64,000 nt of DNA from Tridacna crocea (Eukaryota > Mollusca > Bivalvia > Cardiida > Cardiidae), in contig OX031060.1 of the NCBI GenBank assembly GCA_943736015.1, positions 8,755,501 to 8,819,500 on the forward strand, given 5' to 3'. Below the pieces are notes generated by a model, which worked only from the letters and a program-made list of their open reading frames with translations, made no database searches and was not told where the DNA came from. Position numbers and translations under genes: made by a program. The number at the start of each line of letters is the position of its first letter. The stretch's first letter is position 1. Positions 36,401 to 40,765 of this stretch are shown here, one piece after another.

Positions 36401-38376
36401 GACTGGTGCAAAAAACGCAGAAACCCATGACACAACAGAATGTTCCGTTACACTCAGCCCGGTCAGAGACTTCAAACCGCCTTTTCAGCTTTTTAATTAC
36501 TTTAAACAGAAAATTTTCATATTTATCTTGATCTAACAGACTTTTTTTGTTGCAAATCATAAATATGCAGTTTAGAATCATTATTGTCCAACCCTCTAAT
36601 ACGAACTTAACCACAGATTTACAGCTCAGGGGTTAAGTGTGCCCTGAGCGGAAATACCGGTTTCGGTTCCTTCCATTGATCAATTTATTAGCAGCTGTGA
36701 AGAAGGACTAGGACTTTTCTTCAAAACTACCTTATCATAAATCACCTGAAAATATTCTGTGTAGTAGTCAAAAGGTTTCATTGCTATGGAACAGCTGTGG
36801 CGTGCAAAAACTCCCATAGCGTATCCATGACGTATAAGTTCTTCATGTCGTATAAATTTTAGTAGGACTGGTTGGAAATATTCACTCTCAGTAATAAGAG
36901 CGAGTGGTCTGGAAAAACGTCATATAAAAAAAACACTAAAACCGATCGTCTTTCTTTTAAAAATATGCATACGGTCCTGTTATAGTTGCAGTTCCTAAAT
37001 TAACAGCAGTGAAACTATTGTTTGCATTTTTAAAAATAAGGGGTTCGTAAAAAGAAAGGTGACGTCTTTCACTTCATTGTGCCTAAGAAAACTGGGATGC
37101 ATTTAGGGTTTAAAAACATGCACCCCGCGAAAACACATCGATCGACGATAGATCTAATTTCTCTAGAATGAAATGAAGCTTTTCAATACTTTCCAACGTT
37201 AAAGTTCACCTAAATAGTTGGAGCCTTACTGTCGTACGTTCATTTATGTCCATGTCTTTATCTACGTAAAATAAGGCCATGCACATAATACATAATAAAA
37301 TCCGATATGTAACACTCAACCAATAATTCAAGAAATTTATCACTCTATTTAACACACAACATCCAAAAAGTATCAGGAACTCGGGTTGGACGGGAATCCG
37401 GCGAAATCGATTCAGAAAACATAGGAACGAACCTGATTTGGGACGAGTTACTAGGACATTCTCTCGACTTTTCTTTTATTTATGAATAGTCTTAAAACTC
37501 GATAACCGTCTGTAATGGACCATTAAACGATTCAGTACTTCTTTCTAGGCAAAATTATATTTGTGAATGAGGGTTGCCCCTTTCTGTAACACTTTAATGG
37601 AGGTAAAGGAATTTCGTTCAAAAAATTTCGTTTAGTTGCCGTCAACCCGCGATAACTACACATTTACATACCGGTTTTACTTCAAAAATAGGGTAGTGTG
37701 AAATAGAAGCGGATTTAACTCATAAAACGTAAGTGTTTTACAACCAAGTCTTTAATATCGGTTCAATATTGATTTATCTTGTTACCGATACCAGTTTCAT
37801 TGGGCATTTTGCATTTTAAGTATCCAAATTTGTTGCTCAAACAGCGACAAGATTTGATGTCGGAGTTTGCTAAAGGAACCTATGAAGGGCCCGATAAGAC
37901 CCTACGTACACGATGAATGTCAAAATGTGAAATAACGTACATAGGGTCTTATAAATAGGACTAAATCTTTACCTACAGAGCATTTGACATTTTTTATCAT
38001 TCATGGTTTTGTTTCCTATTTTTATCATTTCCCATTTTTTTAATTTCTGGCCTACCCACTAAAAAATAGACAATTCAAACTGACATTGTATATCATTATA
38101 CGAAGCATTCTTGCCGTCACCGGACAGAGAACTCGTCCTGGAAATGGGGAATCTCTGGAATCAGTTCAGAGCATGCCATAGGCAAATGGACGAACAAGCC
38201 CGGGGACGAACTGGTAATAGGACGAACAAAAAAGAGAGTAATTTATCATTACCTTTATCACCAACAACAAAACACTGCTTTACAGGCCCATACTCTGAAA
38301 ATACTTCTTCAAGCCTCTCCTTTGAGCAGCTATAGGGTAAATTTCTAACAAAAATTGTTCTTGACGTTCGAGACAT
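6341..38376 (-). CDS. RBM28: RBM28 (RNA-binding motif protein 28), complete, 20 coding exons
   Basis: Joining 38253-38376, 35206-35251, 31215-31417, 29339-29456, 26532-26650, 25675-25775, 23971-24046, 23552-23644, 20496-20567, 18998-19306, 17994-18033, 17402-17511, 16261-16458, 14765-14829, 13174-13329, 11555-11704, 10630-10704, 9277-9433, 7451-7560 and 6341-6463 gives 2445 nt: 814 codons plus TGA, phases consistent and introns GT-AG. Rough domains: RRM1 6-84, a degenerate RRM-like unit 135-220, RRM2 226-303, acidic tract 318-420, RRM3 429-512, RRM4 577-668, then a basic tail ending RKWYD. Order, tail and length resemble human RBM28 (about 759 aa, four RRMs). In other animals and as yeast Nop4 the family works in the nucleolus on 60S ribosome assembly; RBM28 is also linked to U6 snRNP. 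The start is ambiguous: the ATG at 38376 fits the family; an in-frame ATG at 38421 would add 15 residues. I saw no convincing poly(A) signal close to the stop. Confidence 0.95.
6648..6832 (+). mobile_element. TTAA MITE lacking the A arm
   Basis: Starts in the hairpin and ends at a TTAA shared with the next copy. Confidence 0.65.
6829..7047 (+). mobile_element. TTAA hairpin MITE, full length
   Basis: A-to-B, TTAA at both ends, hairpin near perfect; in the intron between RBM28 exons 19 and 20. Confidence 0.88.
7158..7378 (-). mobile_element. TTAA hairpin MITE, shortened left hairpin arm
   Basis: B-to-A with TTAA ends; the left arm has lost GGAAAAGG. A stray half-hairpin follows at 7385-7425. 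Confidence 0.82.
7451..7560 (-). CDS. RBM28: RBM28 exon 19
   Basis: Encodes GMPTHMGPKIRHKARQ and a basic stretch, comparable to human LPSHRGPKIRLRDKGK. Acceptor TTGCAG; donor GTAGAG is weak but keeps phase 0 with exon 20. Confidence 0.88.
7641..7870 (+). mobile_element. TTAA hairpin MITE, full length
   Basis: A-to-B; TTAA left, TTGA right; in the intron between exons 18 and 19. Confidence 0.82.
8356..8585 (+). mobile_element. TTAA hairpin MITE inside the Helitron-like element
   Basis: A-to-B; hairpin centre GGTTGCC; right end now TTCA. The host core resumes after it (AGAGTGTACACAA). Confidence 0.82.
8804..9206. mobile_element. MULE-type MITE with 9-bp target duplication
   Basis: Terminal inverted repeats of ~60 bp begin ATCTTCGCAAGCCAAGG at each end. 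ATTGGACAC flanks both sides (8795-8803 and 9207-9215). A 9-bp duplication with long TIRs is typical of Mutator-like elements. 403 bp, no coding. Confidence 0.82.
9277..9433 (-). CDS. RBM28: RBM28 exon 18
   Basis: A lysine-rich low-complexity part of the C-terminal tail (LKKEILKKNTESSSTDTKPK and beyond). Acceptor TTGCAG, donor GTAACT. Less conserved; placed by phase, borders and position. A Helitron-like insertion ends ~9 bp past the exon on the donor side. Confidence 0.87.
9490..9693 (-). mobile_element. tRNA-derived SINE (family 1), 3' part
   Basis: Begins at the (TGAT)n tail and keeps words of the shared body (TTATATCGC, ACTGGCTG); the tRNA-like head is lost. It interrupts an A-arm start of a TTAA MITE at ~9452-9489. 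Confidence 0.65.
9694..9886. mobile_element. Hairpin MITE family 2
   Basis: Outer inverted repeats CAGAGCTCCAGATA / CTTTCTGAAGTTCTG and a perfect centre at ~9771-9809 around CGTCTCGACGAGACG. Confidence 0.8.
10023..10432 (+). mobile_element. TTAA MITE interrupted by a reverse copy
   Basis: A arm and decayed hairpin left of 10161; B-arm end (TTTGGACAGGTCTAAAATTA) right of 10389. Confidence 0.7.
10162..10389 (-). mobile_element. TTAA hairpin MITE, nested, young
   Basis: B-to-A, TTAA at both ends, nearly consensus arms. Confidence 0.88.
10630..10704 (-). CDS. RBM28: RBM28 exon 17
   Basis: Encodes RLIVEFSLENRKALEAKEKR, close to human RPIVEFSLEDRRKLKMKE. Acceptor TCACAG, donor GTGAGA. Confidence 0.95.
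10727..10796 (+). mobile_element. TTAA MITE fragment, B-arm end
   Basis: Starts ~23 bp past RBM28 exon 17 on its acceptor side, so MITE sequence lies in the region expected to hold the branch point. Confidence 0.65.
10793..10988 (+). mobile_element. TTAA MITE, short A arm
   Basis: Shares TTAA with the previous fragment; hairpin readable, B arm diverged. Confidence 0.65.
11009..11130 (-). mobile_element. TTAA MITE, internally deleted
   Basis: B-arm tip joined to a half-hairpin and an A arm. Confidence 0.6.
11131..11554. other. Intron sequence without a recognised repeat
   Basis: AT-rich; no open frame of note. Confidence 0.5.
11555..11704 (-). CDS. RBM28: RBM28 exon 16
   Basis: Encodes CRIMRDLKRLNSSGVGKSLG, RNP1 GFGFVSFKEHQHAL and NNNPETFG, matching RRM4 of human RBM28. 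Acceptor TTCTAG, donor GTGTGT. Confidence 0.95.
11915..12122 (-). mobile_element. tRNA-derived SINE (family 2)
   Basis: On the minus strand: head TTGGCTCAGTGGTTAGGG (A box) and GTTCGAATCC (B box), then a tail ending TTTGTTACGGACTTCGTTCG. Upstream CTGCGTCGGAGAGATATCTC is shared with the copies at 19.7-20.4 kb. Confidence 0.8.
12185..12400 (-). mobile_element. tRNA-derived SINE (family 1), lacking the 3' tail
   Basis: Minus strand: tRNA-like head, then the body with GGTTACATGGGGAAAGCAG. Confidence 0.72.
12499..12719 (-). mobile_element. TTAA hairpin MITE, one arm shortened
   Basis: B-to-A with TTAA ends; left arm lacks GAGAAAATGCT. Confidence 0.83.
12716..13156 (+). mobile_element. TTAA MITE host of a nested copy
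   Basis: A arm to GAAGGCTTTTAA, then the insertion, then hairpin (AAATGTGGGAAAAG) and B arm to GAGTTAA. Ends 18 bp from the exon 15 donor. Confidence 0.78.
12757..12985 (-). mobile_element. TTAA hairpin MITE, nested, with mirrored arm changes
   Basis: 229 bp with TTAA ends; both hairpin arms carry the same variant, CATTGCTGG facing CCAGCAATG. Confidence 0.9.
13174..13329 (-). CDS. RBM28: RBM28 exon 15
   Basis: Encodes KNINIFVSTLRLCVRNIPVS, the start of RRM4 (human QNIFVSRTRLCLHNLPKA). Acceptor ACACAG, donor GTATAA; phase 0 on both sides. Two nested MITEs end 18 bp from the donor. Confidence 0.95.
13440..13707. repeat. Dispersed repeat next to a large hairpin
   Basis: Words such as AACACAACATC, ATGTCAG and AGAAGGGAATTTCTACTT recur in inverted orientation at ~30.1-30.34 kb beside a related hairpin. 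Confidence 0.55.
13708..13839. repeat. 132-bp hairpin opening CGGTCAGGTGG
   Basis: Arms of ~57 bp: CGGTCAGGTGGCAGGGGACT at one end and its complement at the other, centre near ACCTCTCCTTTAGCTCGA. Confidence 0.88.
14007..14233 (+). mobile_element. TTAA hairpin MITE, full length
   Basis: A-to-B, TTAA ends, near-perfect hairpin. Confidence 0.88.
14275..14512. mobile_element. B-B chimera of the TTAA MITE
   Basis: B arm in minus orientation, half a hairpin to ATGCTGGTTCC, then a B arm in plus orientation; no A arm. Confidence 0.75.
14509..14706 (-). mobile_element. TTAA MITE with collapsed hairpin
   Basis: Shares TTAA with the chimera; the hairpin is reduced to GGGAAAAGGTTTCCC. Confidence 0.75.
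14708..14784 (-). repeat. Three tandem copies of a splice-donor segment
   Basis: On the coding strand AAAGAAGAGAGCTCAG-GTAAGC is followed by AAAGAAGTGAGCACAG-GTAGGT and AAAGAGAGAGCTTAG-GTATGT (steps 26 and 24 nt). The first is the exon 14 donor. Using the second would add GTA AGC GTG TAA, a stop. Confidence 0.88.
14765..14829 (-). CDS. RBM28: RBM28 exon 14
   Basis: Encodes YVRPGTQAAVGLSEIDLKKR, matching the human linker after LYLAREG. Its donor GTAAGC lies in the first of three tandem copies of a ~25-bp splice-site segment (see 14708-14784). Confidence 0.93.
15046..15190 (-). mobile_element. SINE family 1, central fragment
   Basis: Body words CAGCCAGTGC, TATCCATGCTC and CTACTGGCTGCTTTCCC; no tRNA head. 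Confidence 0.65.
15405..15520. repeat. Helitron-like element 3' remnant
   Basis: GACAGATGGACAGACACGACC followed by CGTAATACAACC resembles ends of the longer elements in this window; short and uncertain. Confidence 0.35.
15540..15660 (+). mobile_element. TTAA MITE fragment
   Basis: Decayed hairpin centre (ATGCTGGTATGCAGCAT) and B arm. Confidence 0.55.
15789..16030 (-). mobile_element. SINE-like element with (TGAT)n tail
   Basis: Starts with a long TGATTGAT run; the first ~70 bp match SINE family 1 but the body differs (TGAAGATCTCAGTGGATCA). Confidence 0.55.
16261..16458 (-). CDS. RBM28: RBM28 exon 13
   Basis: Encodes the end of RRM3 (GMAFVKFKSKESADKCL, LDGRKLSVALAVSR) and the conserved linker NLYLAREG. 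Acceptor GTATAG, donor GTAAGTT. The open frame runs a few codons into the intron, which is not coding. Confidence 0.96.
16484..16945 (-). mobile_element. SINE family 1, split by a hairpin MITE
   Basis: 3' part to ~16574 and 5' part from ~16774, ending in a tRNA-like head (GCATCGAACCTGCAACCCC on the plus strand). Confidence 0.75.
16575..16773. mobile_element. Hairpin MITE with GGGCC tips
   Basis: Inverted ends GGGCCCATATTTATCA / TGAATACAGGCCC and a central palindrome AACTTCTGATTGGCTA / TAGCCAATCAGAAGTT. Related cores at 24.8 and 49.4 kb. Confidence 0.78.
16980..17206 (+). mobile_element. TTAA hairpin MITE, full length
   Basis: A-to-B; left target lost (TGTAA), right TTAA. A further B-arm fragment follows at 17221-17316. 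Confidence 0.85.
17402..17511 (-). CDS. RBM28: RBM28 exon 12
   Basis: Encodes NLSYDTEEDKLSEFFEQFGD and the RRM3 loop ending NTEHSK, as in human (DTEHSKG). Acceptor GTTTAG, donor GTAAGT. Confidence 0.96.
17530..17660. mobile_element. Hairpin element, GAAATAAATT family
   Basis: Inverted words ATCTCAATTTATTTCAT / GGAATGAATTTCTAT; better preserved relative at 56768-56940. Confidence 0.55.
17994..18033 (-). CDS. RBM28: RBM28 exon 11 (40-nt exon)
   Basis: Encodes DEGKTVFIR, the RNP2 strand of RRM3 (human NEGKTVFIRNLSFD). Acceptor TTTCAG, donor GTAACA; both phases match the neighbours. Confidence 0.92.
18244..18477 (+). mobile_element. TTAA hairpin MITE with mirrored arm changes
   Basis: A-to-B; AGCTTTGTGGG faces CCCACAAAGCT, both departing from the usual ACATTGTGGG / CCCACAATGT. 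Confidence 0.85.
18497..18577. repeat. GATCAAGATCAG hairpin element
   Basis: CAGATCAAGATCAGTCTGCA faces TTCTGATCTTTGATCTACA. Relatives at 19382, 45018, 50838 and 63375. Confidence 0.7.
18725..18960 (-). mobile_element. TTAA MITE, diverged ends
   Basis: B-to-A; hairpin centre CCGGCTACC; ends ~38 bp from exon 10. Confidence 0.75.
18998..19306 (-). CDS. RBM28: RBM28 exon 10 (acidic tract)
   Basis: About 103 residues, mostly Asp, Glu, Gly and Ser, with a short basic island (VKRKRDLSDDE) inside. Human RBM28 has a comparable acidic linker between RRM2 and RRM3. The DNA is a degenerate GAT/GAA microsatellite (runs around 19040-19200). Acceptor TTTAAG is pyrimidine-poor near the AG; donor GTTTGTG is non-optimal. 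Confidence 0.9.
19382..19466. repeat. GATCAAGATCAG hairpin element, best copy
   Basis: CAGACAGCATAGATCAAGAT and the following bases pair with ATCTTGATCTATACTGTCTG, centred on GCACAGAACGTGC. Confidence 0.85.
19484..19690 (-). mobile_element. TTAA MITE fragments, decayed
   Basis: An A-arm tip (GTGTGGTAAAGGATTAA) and a second hairpin/A piece ending GTAGTGAAGGGTAA. Confidence 0.55.
19690..19995 (+). mobile_element. tRNA-derived SINE (family 2)
   Basis: GCGTCAGGG, TTTGGCTCAGTGATTA, GTATGAGTCCC and the tail TTTGTTTCTTTGTTACGGAC. Followed by GGATTGGCCATT... TTGAGTTAACAATAAATGATG, a string that recurs at 60450-60550. Confidence 0.72.
20000..20430 (+). mobile_element. tRNA-derived SINE (family 2), interrupted
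   Basis: Head at ~20050-20175 (CTCTGGCTCAGTGGTTA, GAGTTCAAGTCC), tail at ~20378-20430 (TTTGTTATGGACTTTGTTCG); ~200 bp of foreign sequence between. Confidence 0.75.
20178..20375. mobile_element. Insertion with poly(G)/poly(C) foldback
   Basis: Opens GGCCCGTAGGAAC, has 26 G (20206-20231), CTCAG, then 19 C, and ends near AGCCCCCCCCCCAATCTTG. Run lengths in assemblies may be unreliable. Confidence 0.5.
20496..20567 (-). CDS. RBM28: RBM28 exon 9
   Basis: Encodes the last strand of RRM2, GRPVAVDWVIPKSKYE, close to the human GRTVAVDWAVAKDKYK. Acceptor TTATAG, donor GTAAG. Confidence 0.95.
20683..20911 (+). mobile_element. TTAA hairpin MITE, full length
   Basis: A-to-B, 229 bp, TTAA shared with the next copy. 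A B-arm fragment precedes it (~20632-20686). Confidence 0.87.
20908..21135 (+). mobile_element. TTAA MITE, TTGCTCG hairpin subfamily
   Basis: The hairpin centre is AAATTGCTCGTTACGAGCAA in place of ATGCTGGTAACCAGCAT, changed on both sides; the B arm contains TTTGGAAGAGTC. Confidence 0.9.
21190..21358 (+). mobile_element. TTAA MITE cut at the next copy
   Basis: A arm and hairpin, B arm only to CACTTTTAC, where the next element's TTAA begins. Confidence 0.7.
21359..21587 (+). mobile_element. TTAA hairpin MITE, full length
   Basis: 229 bp with TTAA ends. Confidence 0.9.
21627..21785 (+). mobile_element. TTAA MITE with mirrored change, B arm cut
   Basis: CCTTGTGGG faces CCCACAAGG. Confidence 0.75.
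21868..22875 (+). mobile_element. TTAA MITE split by a TA-target element
   Basis: A arm, decayed hairpin and B arm to ACATTTAAATA, resuming after 22806 (GTTGTTTTCAAATGTG) to GTAAAGATTTAA. Confidence 0.75.
22022..22804. mobile_element. Tigger/pogo-like non-autonomous element
   Basis: Ends CAGTCGAACGTCC and AGATTCGACTG, flanked by TA on both sides; many internal TCGAA words near both ends. 783 bp without a transposase frame. Confidence 0.78.
22959..23186 (+). mobile_element. TTAA hairpin MITE, full length
   Basis: A-to-B; perfect hairpin around GGTAACC; left target now TTAT. Confidence 0.9.
23353..23545. mobile_element. Hairpin MITE family 2, at the exon 8 donor
   Basis: Ends CAGAGCTCCTGATAAGAGGG / CCCTCTATCTGTAGCTCTG; long inner palindrome (CCCTATGTTGTGGGTACTCA and complement). 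Confidence 0.85.
23552..23644 (-). CDS. RBM28: RBM28 exon 8
   Basis: Encodes RNP1 of RRM2 (LGFGFVQF) and helix 2. A hairpin MITE (23353-23545) stops 6 bp beyond the exon, so the donor GTATAA consists of the last host bases before the element. Confidence 0.95.
23820..23936 (+). mobile_element. TTAA MITE B-arm fragment
   Basis: Contains AATTTGAAGAGTTTGAAATT and ends GGTAAGGGTTA, ~35 bp from RBM28 exon 7. Confidence 0.55.
23971..24046 (-). CDS. RBM28: RBM28 exon 7
   Basis: Encodes the first helix and beta2 of RRM2 (DLRKNFEKHGEISEVKIPKN). Acceptor TTCTAG, donor GTAAAT. Confidence 0.94.
24244..24472 (+). mobile_element. TTAA hairpin MITE, reference copy
   Basis: 229 bp. TTAACCCATTACCACACAAT opens the A arm and the complement of TTAACTCATTACCACACGAC closes the B arm, giving ~17-bp inverted ends. 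The A arm has CCCTACTTTTGACGCCCC and the B arm TTTTGTCGTCTGCAAATGC. The centre is a ~67-bp hairpin, arms GAAAACATTGTGGGAAAAGG onward. TTAA targets with inner CCC fit piggyBac-type mobilisation; no transposase is present. Confidence 0.92.
24498..24726 (-). mobile_element. TTAA hairpin MITE, full length
   Basis: B-to-A, 229 bp; AACACTGTGGG faces CCTACAGCGTT, a partly mirrored change. Confidence 0.9.
24770..24930. mobile_element. Hairpin MITE, relative of 16575-16773
   Basis: Core TTGATTGGCTAAACCA / TGGTTTATCCAATCAAAA. Confidence 0.65.
25137..25360 (+). mobile_element. TTAA hairpin MITE, near full length
   Basis: A-to-B; small losses in the A arm; right end GAGTTGA. Confidence 0.85.
25675..25775 (-). 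CDS. RBM28: RBM28 exon 6
   Basis: Links the extra unit to RRM2, whose RNP2 CRVIVRNLAF is in the last residues. Acceptor TTTCAG; donor GTCAGT; ends in phase 0. Confidence 0.92.
26107..26230 (+). mobile_element. TTAA MITE, A arm and left hairpin only
   Basis: Breaks at GGTAACC, exactly the hairpin centre, as expected for a break at the tip. Confidence 0.75.
26532..26650 (-). CDS. RBM28: RBM28 exon 5 (extra RRM-like unit, second half)
   Basis: Encodes IAEIKLVSDDSAHVKFKC then an alanine/arginine helix ending RAVNRLNNHEYK. This fits beta2-beta3-alpha2 of an RRM with a weak RNP1 (AHVKF). Phase matches exons 4 and 6. A B-arm fragment of the TTAA MITE ends ~17 bp from its donor. Confidence 0.88.
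26849..27076 (+). mobile_element. TTAA hairpin MITE, full length
   Basis: A-to-B; TTTA left, TTAA right. Confidence 0.9.
27208..27477 (-). mobile_element. TTAA MITE with internal duplication
   Basis: TTAA ends; two left half-hairpins (~27316-27360 and 27400-27440), the second B-arm segment repeating part of the first. Confidence 0.8.
27586..29304 (+). mobile_element. Helitron-like element with tandem core
   Basis: Opens ACAAGAGGGCCATGATGGCC (a palindrome) and closes GAGCACTTCGTGCTC-AGGTGAG-CTAA, a hairpin followed by a CTRR-type end. No terminal inverted repeats; no coding. Bivalve pearl/HINE elements have this plan; that assignment is inference. Confidence 0.72.
28223..29215 (+). repeat. 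Tandem array with exact 145-bp period
   Basis: Seven near-identical units with TTTTTGACCCCAC, GAACTCGTCCGAGAT and GTGGCCTCTAGAGCGTAC; older units to the left (27640-28223). The unit is not a multiple of three, so the overlapping minus-strand frames of 71 codons come from the repeat. Confidence 0.93.
29339..29456 (-). CDS. RBM28: RBM28 exon 4 (extra RRM-like unit, first half)
   Basis: Encodes AKIILLSGFENGLNEEKLNL, which resembles beta1-alpha1 of an RRM but lacks aromatic RNP2 residues. Human RBM28, as I know it, has no RRM at this place. Acceptor TTACAG, donor GTAAGTG. Confidence 0.88.
29560..29798 (+). mobile_element. TTAA MITE, decayed
   Basis: A-to-B readable; hairpin partly asymmetric. 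Confidence 0.6.
29937..30064. repeat. Hairpin, second copy of the CGGTCAGGTGG family
   Basis: Arms with GGAAACTTGTTCACCGCTGT and its near complement; flanking repeat runs in the opposite direction to the 13.7-kb copy. Confidence 0.8.
30590..31190. repeat. Element with two palindromes next to exon 3
   Basis: Perfect GATAATACACTAGTGTATTATC at 30609-30630, and an inverted repeat at ~31049-31170 (GTTCATGTATTATC / GATAATACATGAAC). Confidence 0.65.
31215..31417 (-). CDS. RBM28: RBM28 exon 3
   Basis: Encodes the end of RRM1 (VDGRRLLLDFAD), a lysine-rich nuclear-localisation-like stretch and an acidic run of glutamates. Acceptor TTAG, donor GTAACT. A Helitron-like insertion begins ~12 bp upstream of the acceptor on the coding strand, so that element supplies most of the sequence next to the 3' splice site. 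Confidence 0.93.
31424..32375 (+). mobile_element. Helitron-like element, second subfamily
   Basis: Opens ACAAGAGGGCCATGATGGCC and closes CCACTGGTCTTTGGCCAGTGG-AGCTA. The body lacks the 145-bp array and has several diverged units with AAATTTGGTAGC. Confidence 0.7.
32408..32636 (-). mobile_element. TTAA hairpin MITE, full length
   Basis: B-to-A, 229 bp, perfect hairpin, TTTCCC-type ends. Confidence 0.92.
32643..32870 (-). mobile_element. TTAA hairpin MITE, full length
   Basis: B-to-A; ends CTAA on both sides; hairpin right arm shorter. Confidence 0.85.
33143..33338 (+). mobile_element. TTAA MITE cut by a SINE, mirrored changes
   Basis: GACTGTGGG faces CCCACAGT, and the centre is GCTAGTAACTAGC. 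The B arm stops at CAATTTGG where a SINE tail starts. Confidence 0.8.
33335..33605 (-). mobile_element. SINE family 1, near complete
   Basis: (ATTG)n tail at left, body with GCAGCCAGTGCACCTATC and GCCACTGGCTGCTTTCCCAC, head remains at right (GATCAAACCCTGGACCC). Confidence 0.78.
33843..34068 (+). mobile_element. TTAA hairpin MITE, full length
   Basis: A-to-B, perfect hairpin; targets decayed. Last recognised copy before an 11-kb gap. Confidence 0.87.
34080..34290. repeat. tRNA-like remnant between AGCTAGCTTT repeats
   Basis: AGCTAGCTTT occurs at ~34073 and ~34279; GGTTCAAGATTC resembles a B box. Nature uncertain. Confidence 0.35.
34322..35108. mobile_element. Foldback element, inverted repeats of ~220 bp
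   Basis: Ends ACCTTCAGTCTGAAGGT, itself palindromic, at both tips. Arms share TCTTCGCATTCACCTTCATA, ATATGATTTTACCCGCATCT, TTTTCGAACGGCTCTA and the complements. ~330-bp non-coding centre. Confidence 0.88.
35206..35251 (-). CDS. RBM28: RBM28 exon 2 (46-nt exon)
   Basis: A tiny exon encoding TGKSRGIGYVTYTL, the RNP1 motif of RRM1. It is bounded by TTTCAG and GTAAGA and links exon 1 (phase 1) to exon 3 (phase 2). It lies only ~100 bp from the end of a large foldback element. Confidence 0.93.
35252..38252. other. RBM28 intron 1
   Basis: 3 kb with no MITE and no repeat I recognise; short poly(A) runs; no convincing frame. Confidence 0.5.
38253..38376 (-). CDS. RBM28: RBM28 exon 1
   Basis: Encodes the first half of RRM1, with RNP2 TIFVRNLPYS followed by PVKQCFVV, a string also found in human RBM28. 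Donor GTAATG; ends in phase 1. ATG at 38376 has A at -3. The upstream in-frame ATG at 38421 also has A at -3, so N-terminal extension is possible. No TATA-like box was recognised upstream. Confidence 0.93.
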
Positions 38377-38879
38377 TATTTCACGTGTTGTTCCCGCGAA
38401 GAATATAGAGGATTTCCGCATCCTAGAGTAAAAATAACTAAGCTGTGAGAAATGGTCGAACTAAAATGGTCAGTCGATTTATTTATTTTTTTTCATTTTT
38501 CGATGGTTGTACGGTTTGAAAGAAATTGAATACGGCCATTTTATATTGTTAGAAGTATACAGTGTAATATATTTCCTTGTAGTTTTAAATTCAAGAGGTC
38601 ATGCAAACTGTCTTTCATCTTGGAAACATAAAAAAACACGTGTTCAGCATGCGAACTATTTTTCGTCCGCTACCAAAAAATCCCGGGAATTTCTAGCAGG
38701 GGAATCTCACAAGGCCGTGAAATCTGATCTTTTCAAAATTTTGATCATGAAAATGTTTCTTAAAACTCTATGTTGATACATATGAATTATTTCTTTCGTA
38801 TATGTGCAAAAAAAATCAAACCTTTTCCGCGAGCCCTTTGATTTTGAATTAATAGCAAATTTTCCGAAACTCCTTACTA

Positions 38880-40765
38880 TTTTATATTAAAAGATGGAAA
38901 AGAGTTTAGAACTACTTATTTGCTTTTCAGTGTCTGAAAAAGTTTAACTTTATCTACTGCATATGGTGCTAAGTTTTATGGTCACTGAGAAAGAAAGCTG
39001 TTGCAAACATTGCCAGAAAAGTAATTCTTTTTTTTTCTCGAAACTCTTTAGCATGTAAGCTTCATTTTTTCTTTTGTAAGATGGTAAAGAGTTTCTACCT
39101 ATATGTTCAAGAAACTGAAGTTTTATCCAACAGTGATTTGTGTGCATGTAAGATGGTACAGAATATCTACTTCTTCTTATACTTTCACAAAGACGAAGAG
39201 TTGAAAAAAGATTTTTTTATTTTTTCAAAACACTTTACTATTTTAATGAAAATATTTTAGTAAAATGGTTGGGAGTTTCTACTCAATTTGCTTTTTGATG
39301 TCTTGAAACTGCAATATAATGTAACAGCATGCATTGCTGAGTACTATAGACAATGAGGAGAAAAAGATCTTTCAAACAATAGGGTAAAGCAGTACAAAAA
39401 AAAAAAAATGAATTTCAAAACACTTTACCATTTTAGTGAAAATATTATGCTAAAATGGTTGGGAGTTTCTGCTCATTTGCTTTTTTATGTCTTGAAACTG
39501 CAATTTAATGTAACAGCATGCATTGCTAAGTTCTATAGACACTGAGGAAAAGAGATCTTTCAAACAATACGGTAAAAAGCTTAAAAAAAATTGATGTCAG
39601 AACTCTTTACCATTTTAGTGAAAATATTTTGCTAAAATGCTTGGGAGTTTCTGGTCATTTGCTTTTTTATGCCTTGAAACTGCAATTTAATGTTACAGCA
39701 TGCATTGCTAAGTTCTATAGACACTGAGGAAAAAAGATCTTTCAAACAATACGGTAAAAAGCTTTAAAAAAAATGATTTCAGAACTCTTTACCATTTTAG
39801 TGAAAATATTTTGCAAAATGGTTGGGAGTTTCTGCTCAGTTGCTTTTTTATGTCTTGAAACTGCAATATAATGTAACAGGATGCAATAAACACTGAGGAA
39901 AAAAGCTCTTTCAAACAAAAGGGGAAAACAGTACCAAAAAAAAAAATGGATCTCGAAACTCTTTACCATTTTAGTGAAAATAGTTTGGTAAAATGGTTGG
40001 GAGTTTCTACTCACTTGCTTTTTTTTATGTCTTGAAATTGGAATGTAATGTAACAGCATGCATTGGTAAGTTCTTAAGACACTGGGGAAGAAAGCATTTT
40101 TAAACATGAGGGAAAAACAGTACCAAAAAAAAAAATGACTTTCAAAACTCTTTACCATTTTAGTGAAAATATTTTGGTAAAATGGTTGGGAGTTGCTACA
40201 CATTTGCTTTTTTATGTCTTGAAACTGCTATATAATGTAACAGCATGCATTGCTAGGTACTGTAGACACTGAGGAAGAAAGCTCTTTCAAACAACACGGT
40301 AAAAAGCTTTAAAAAAATTGATTTCAAAACTCTTTACCATTTTAGTGAAAATATTATGCTAAAATGGTTGGGAGTTTCTGCTCATTTGCTTTTTTATGTC
40401 TTGAAACTGCAAAATAATGTAACAGCATGCACTGCTAAGTACTATAGACACTGAGGAAAAAGATCTTTCAAACAATAGGGTAAAACAGTACCAAAAAAAA
40501 AACCAATTTGAATTTCAAAACTCTTTACCATTTTAGAAAAAATAGTTTGGTAAAGTGGTTGGAAGTTTCTGCTCATTTGCTTTTTAATGTCTTGAAACTG
40601 CAATATAATGTAACAGCATGCACTGCTAAGTATTACAGACACTAAGGAAAAAAGATCTTTCAAACAAGAGGGTAAAACAGTACAAAAAAAATGAATTTCA
40701 AATGTCTTTACCATTTTATCCCCCCCCCAAAAAAATGGATTTCAAAACTCTTTACCATTTTATTG
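38880..40765 (+). repeat. Tandem array, ~180-bp unit
   Basis: At least eight units with GTTGGGAGTTTCT, TTATGTCTTGAAACTGCA, ATGTAACAGCATGCATTG and AACTCTTTACCATTTTAG; first units (to ~39250) are degraded. Within-frame phases drift because of A-run length changes. Confidence 0.88.
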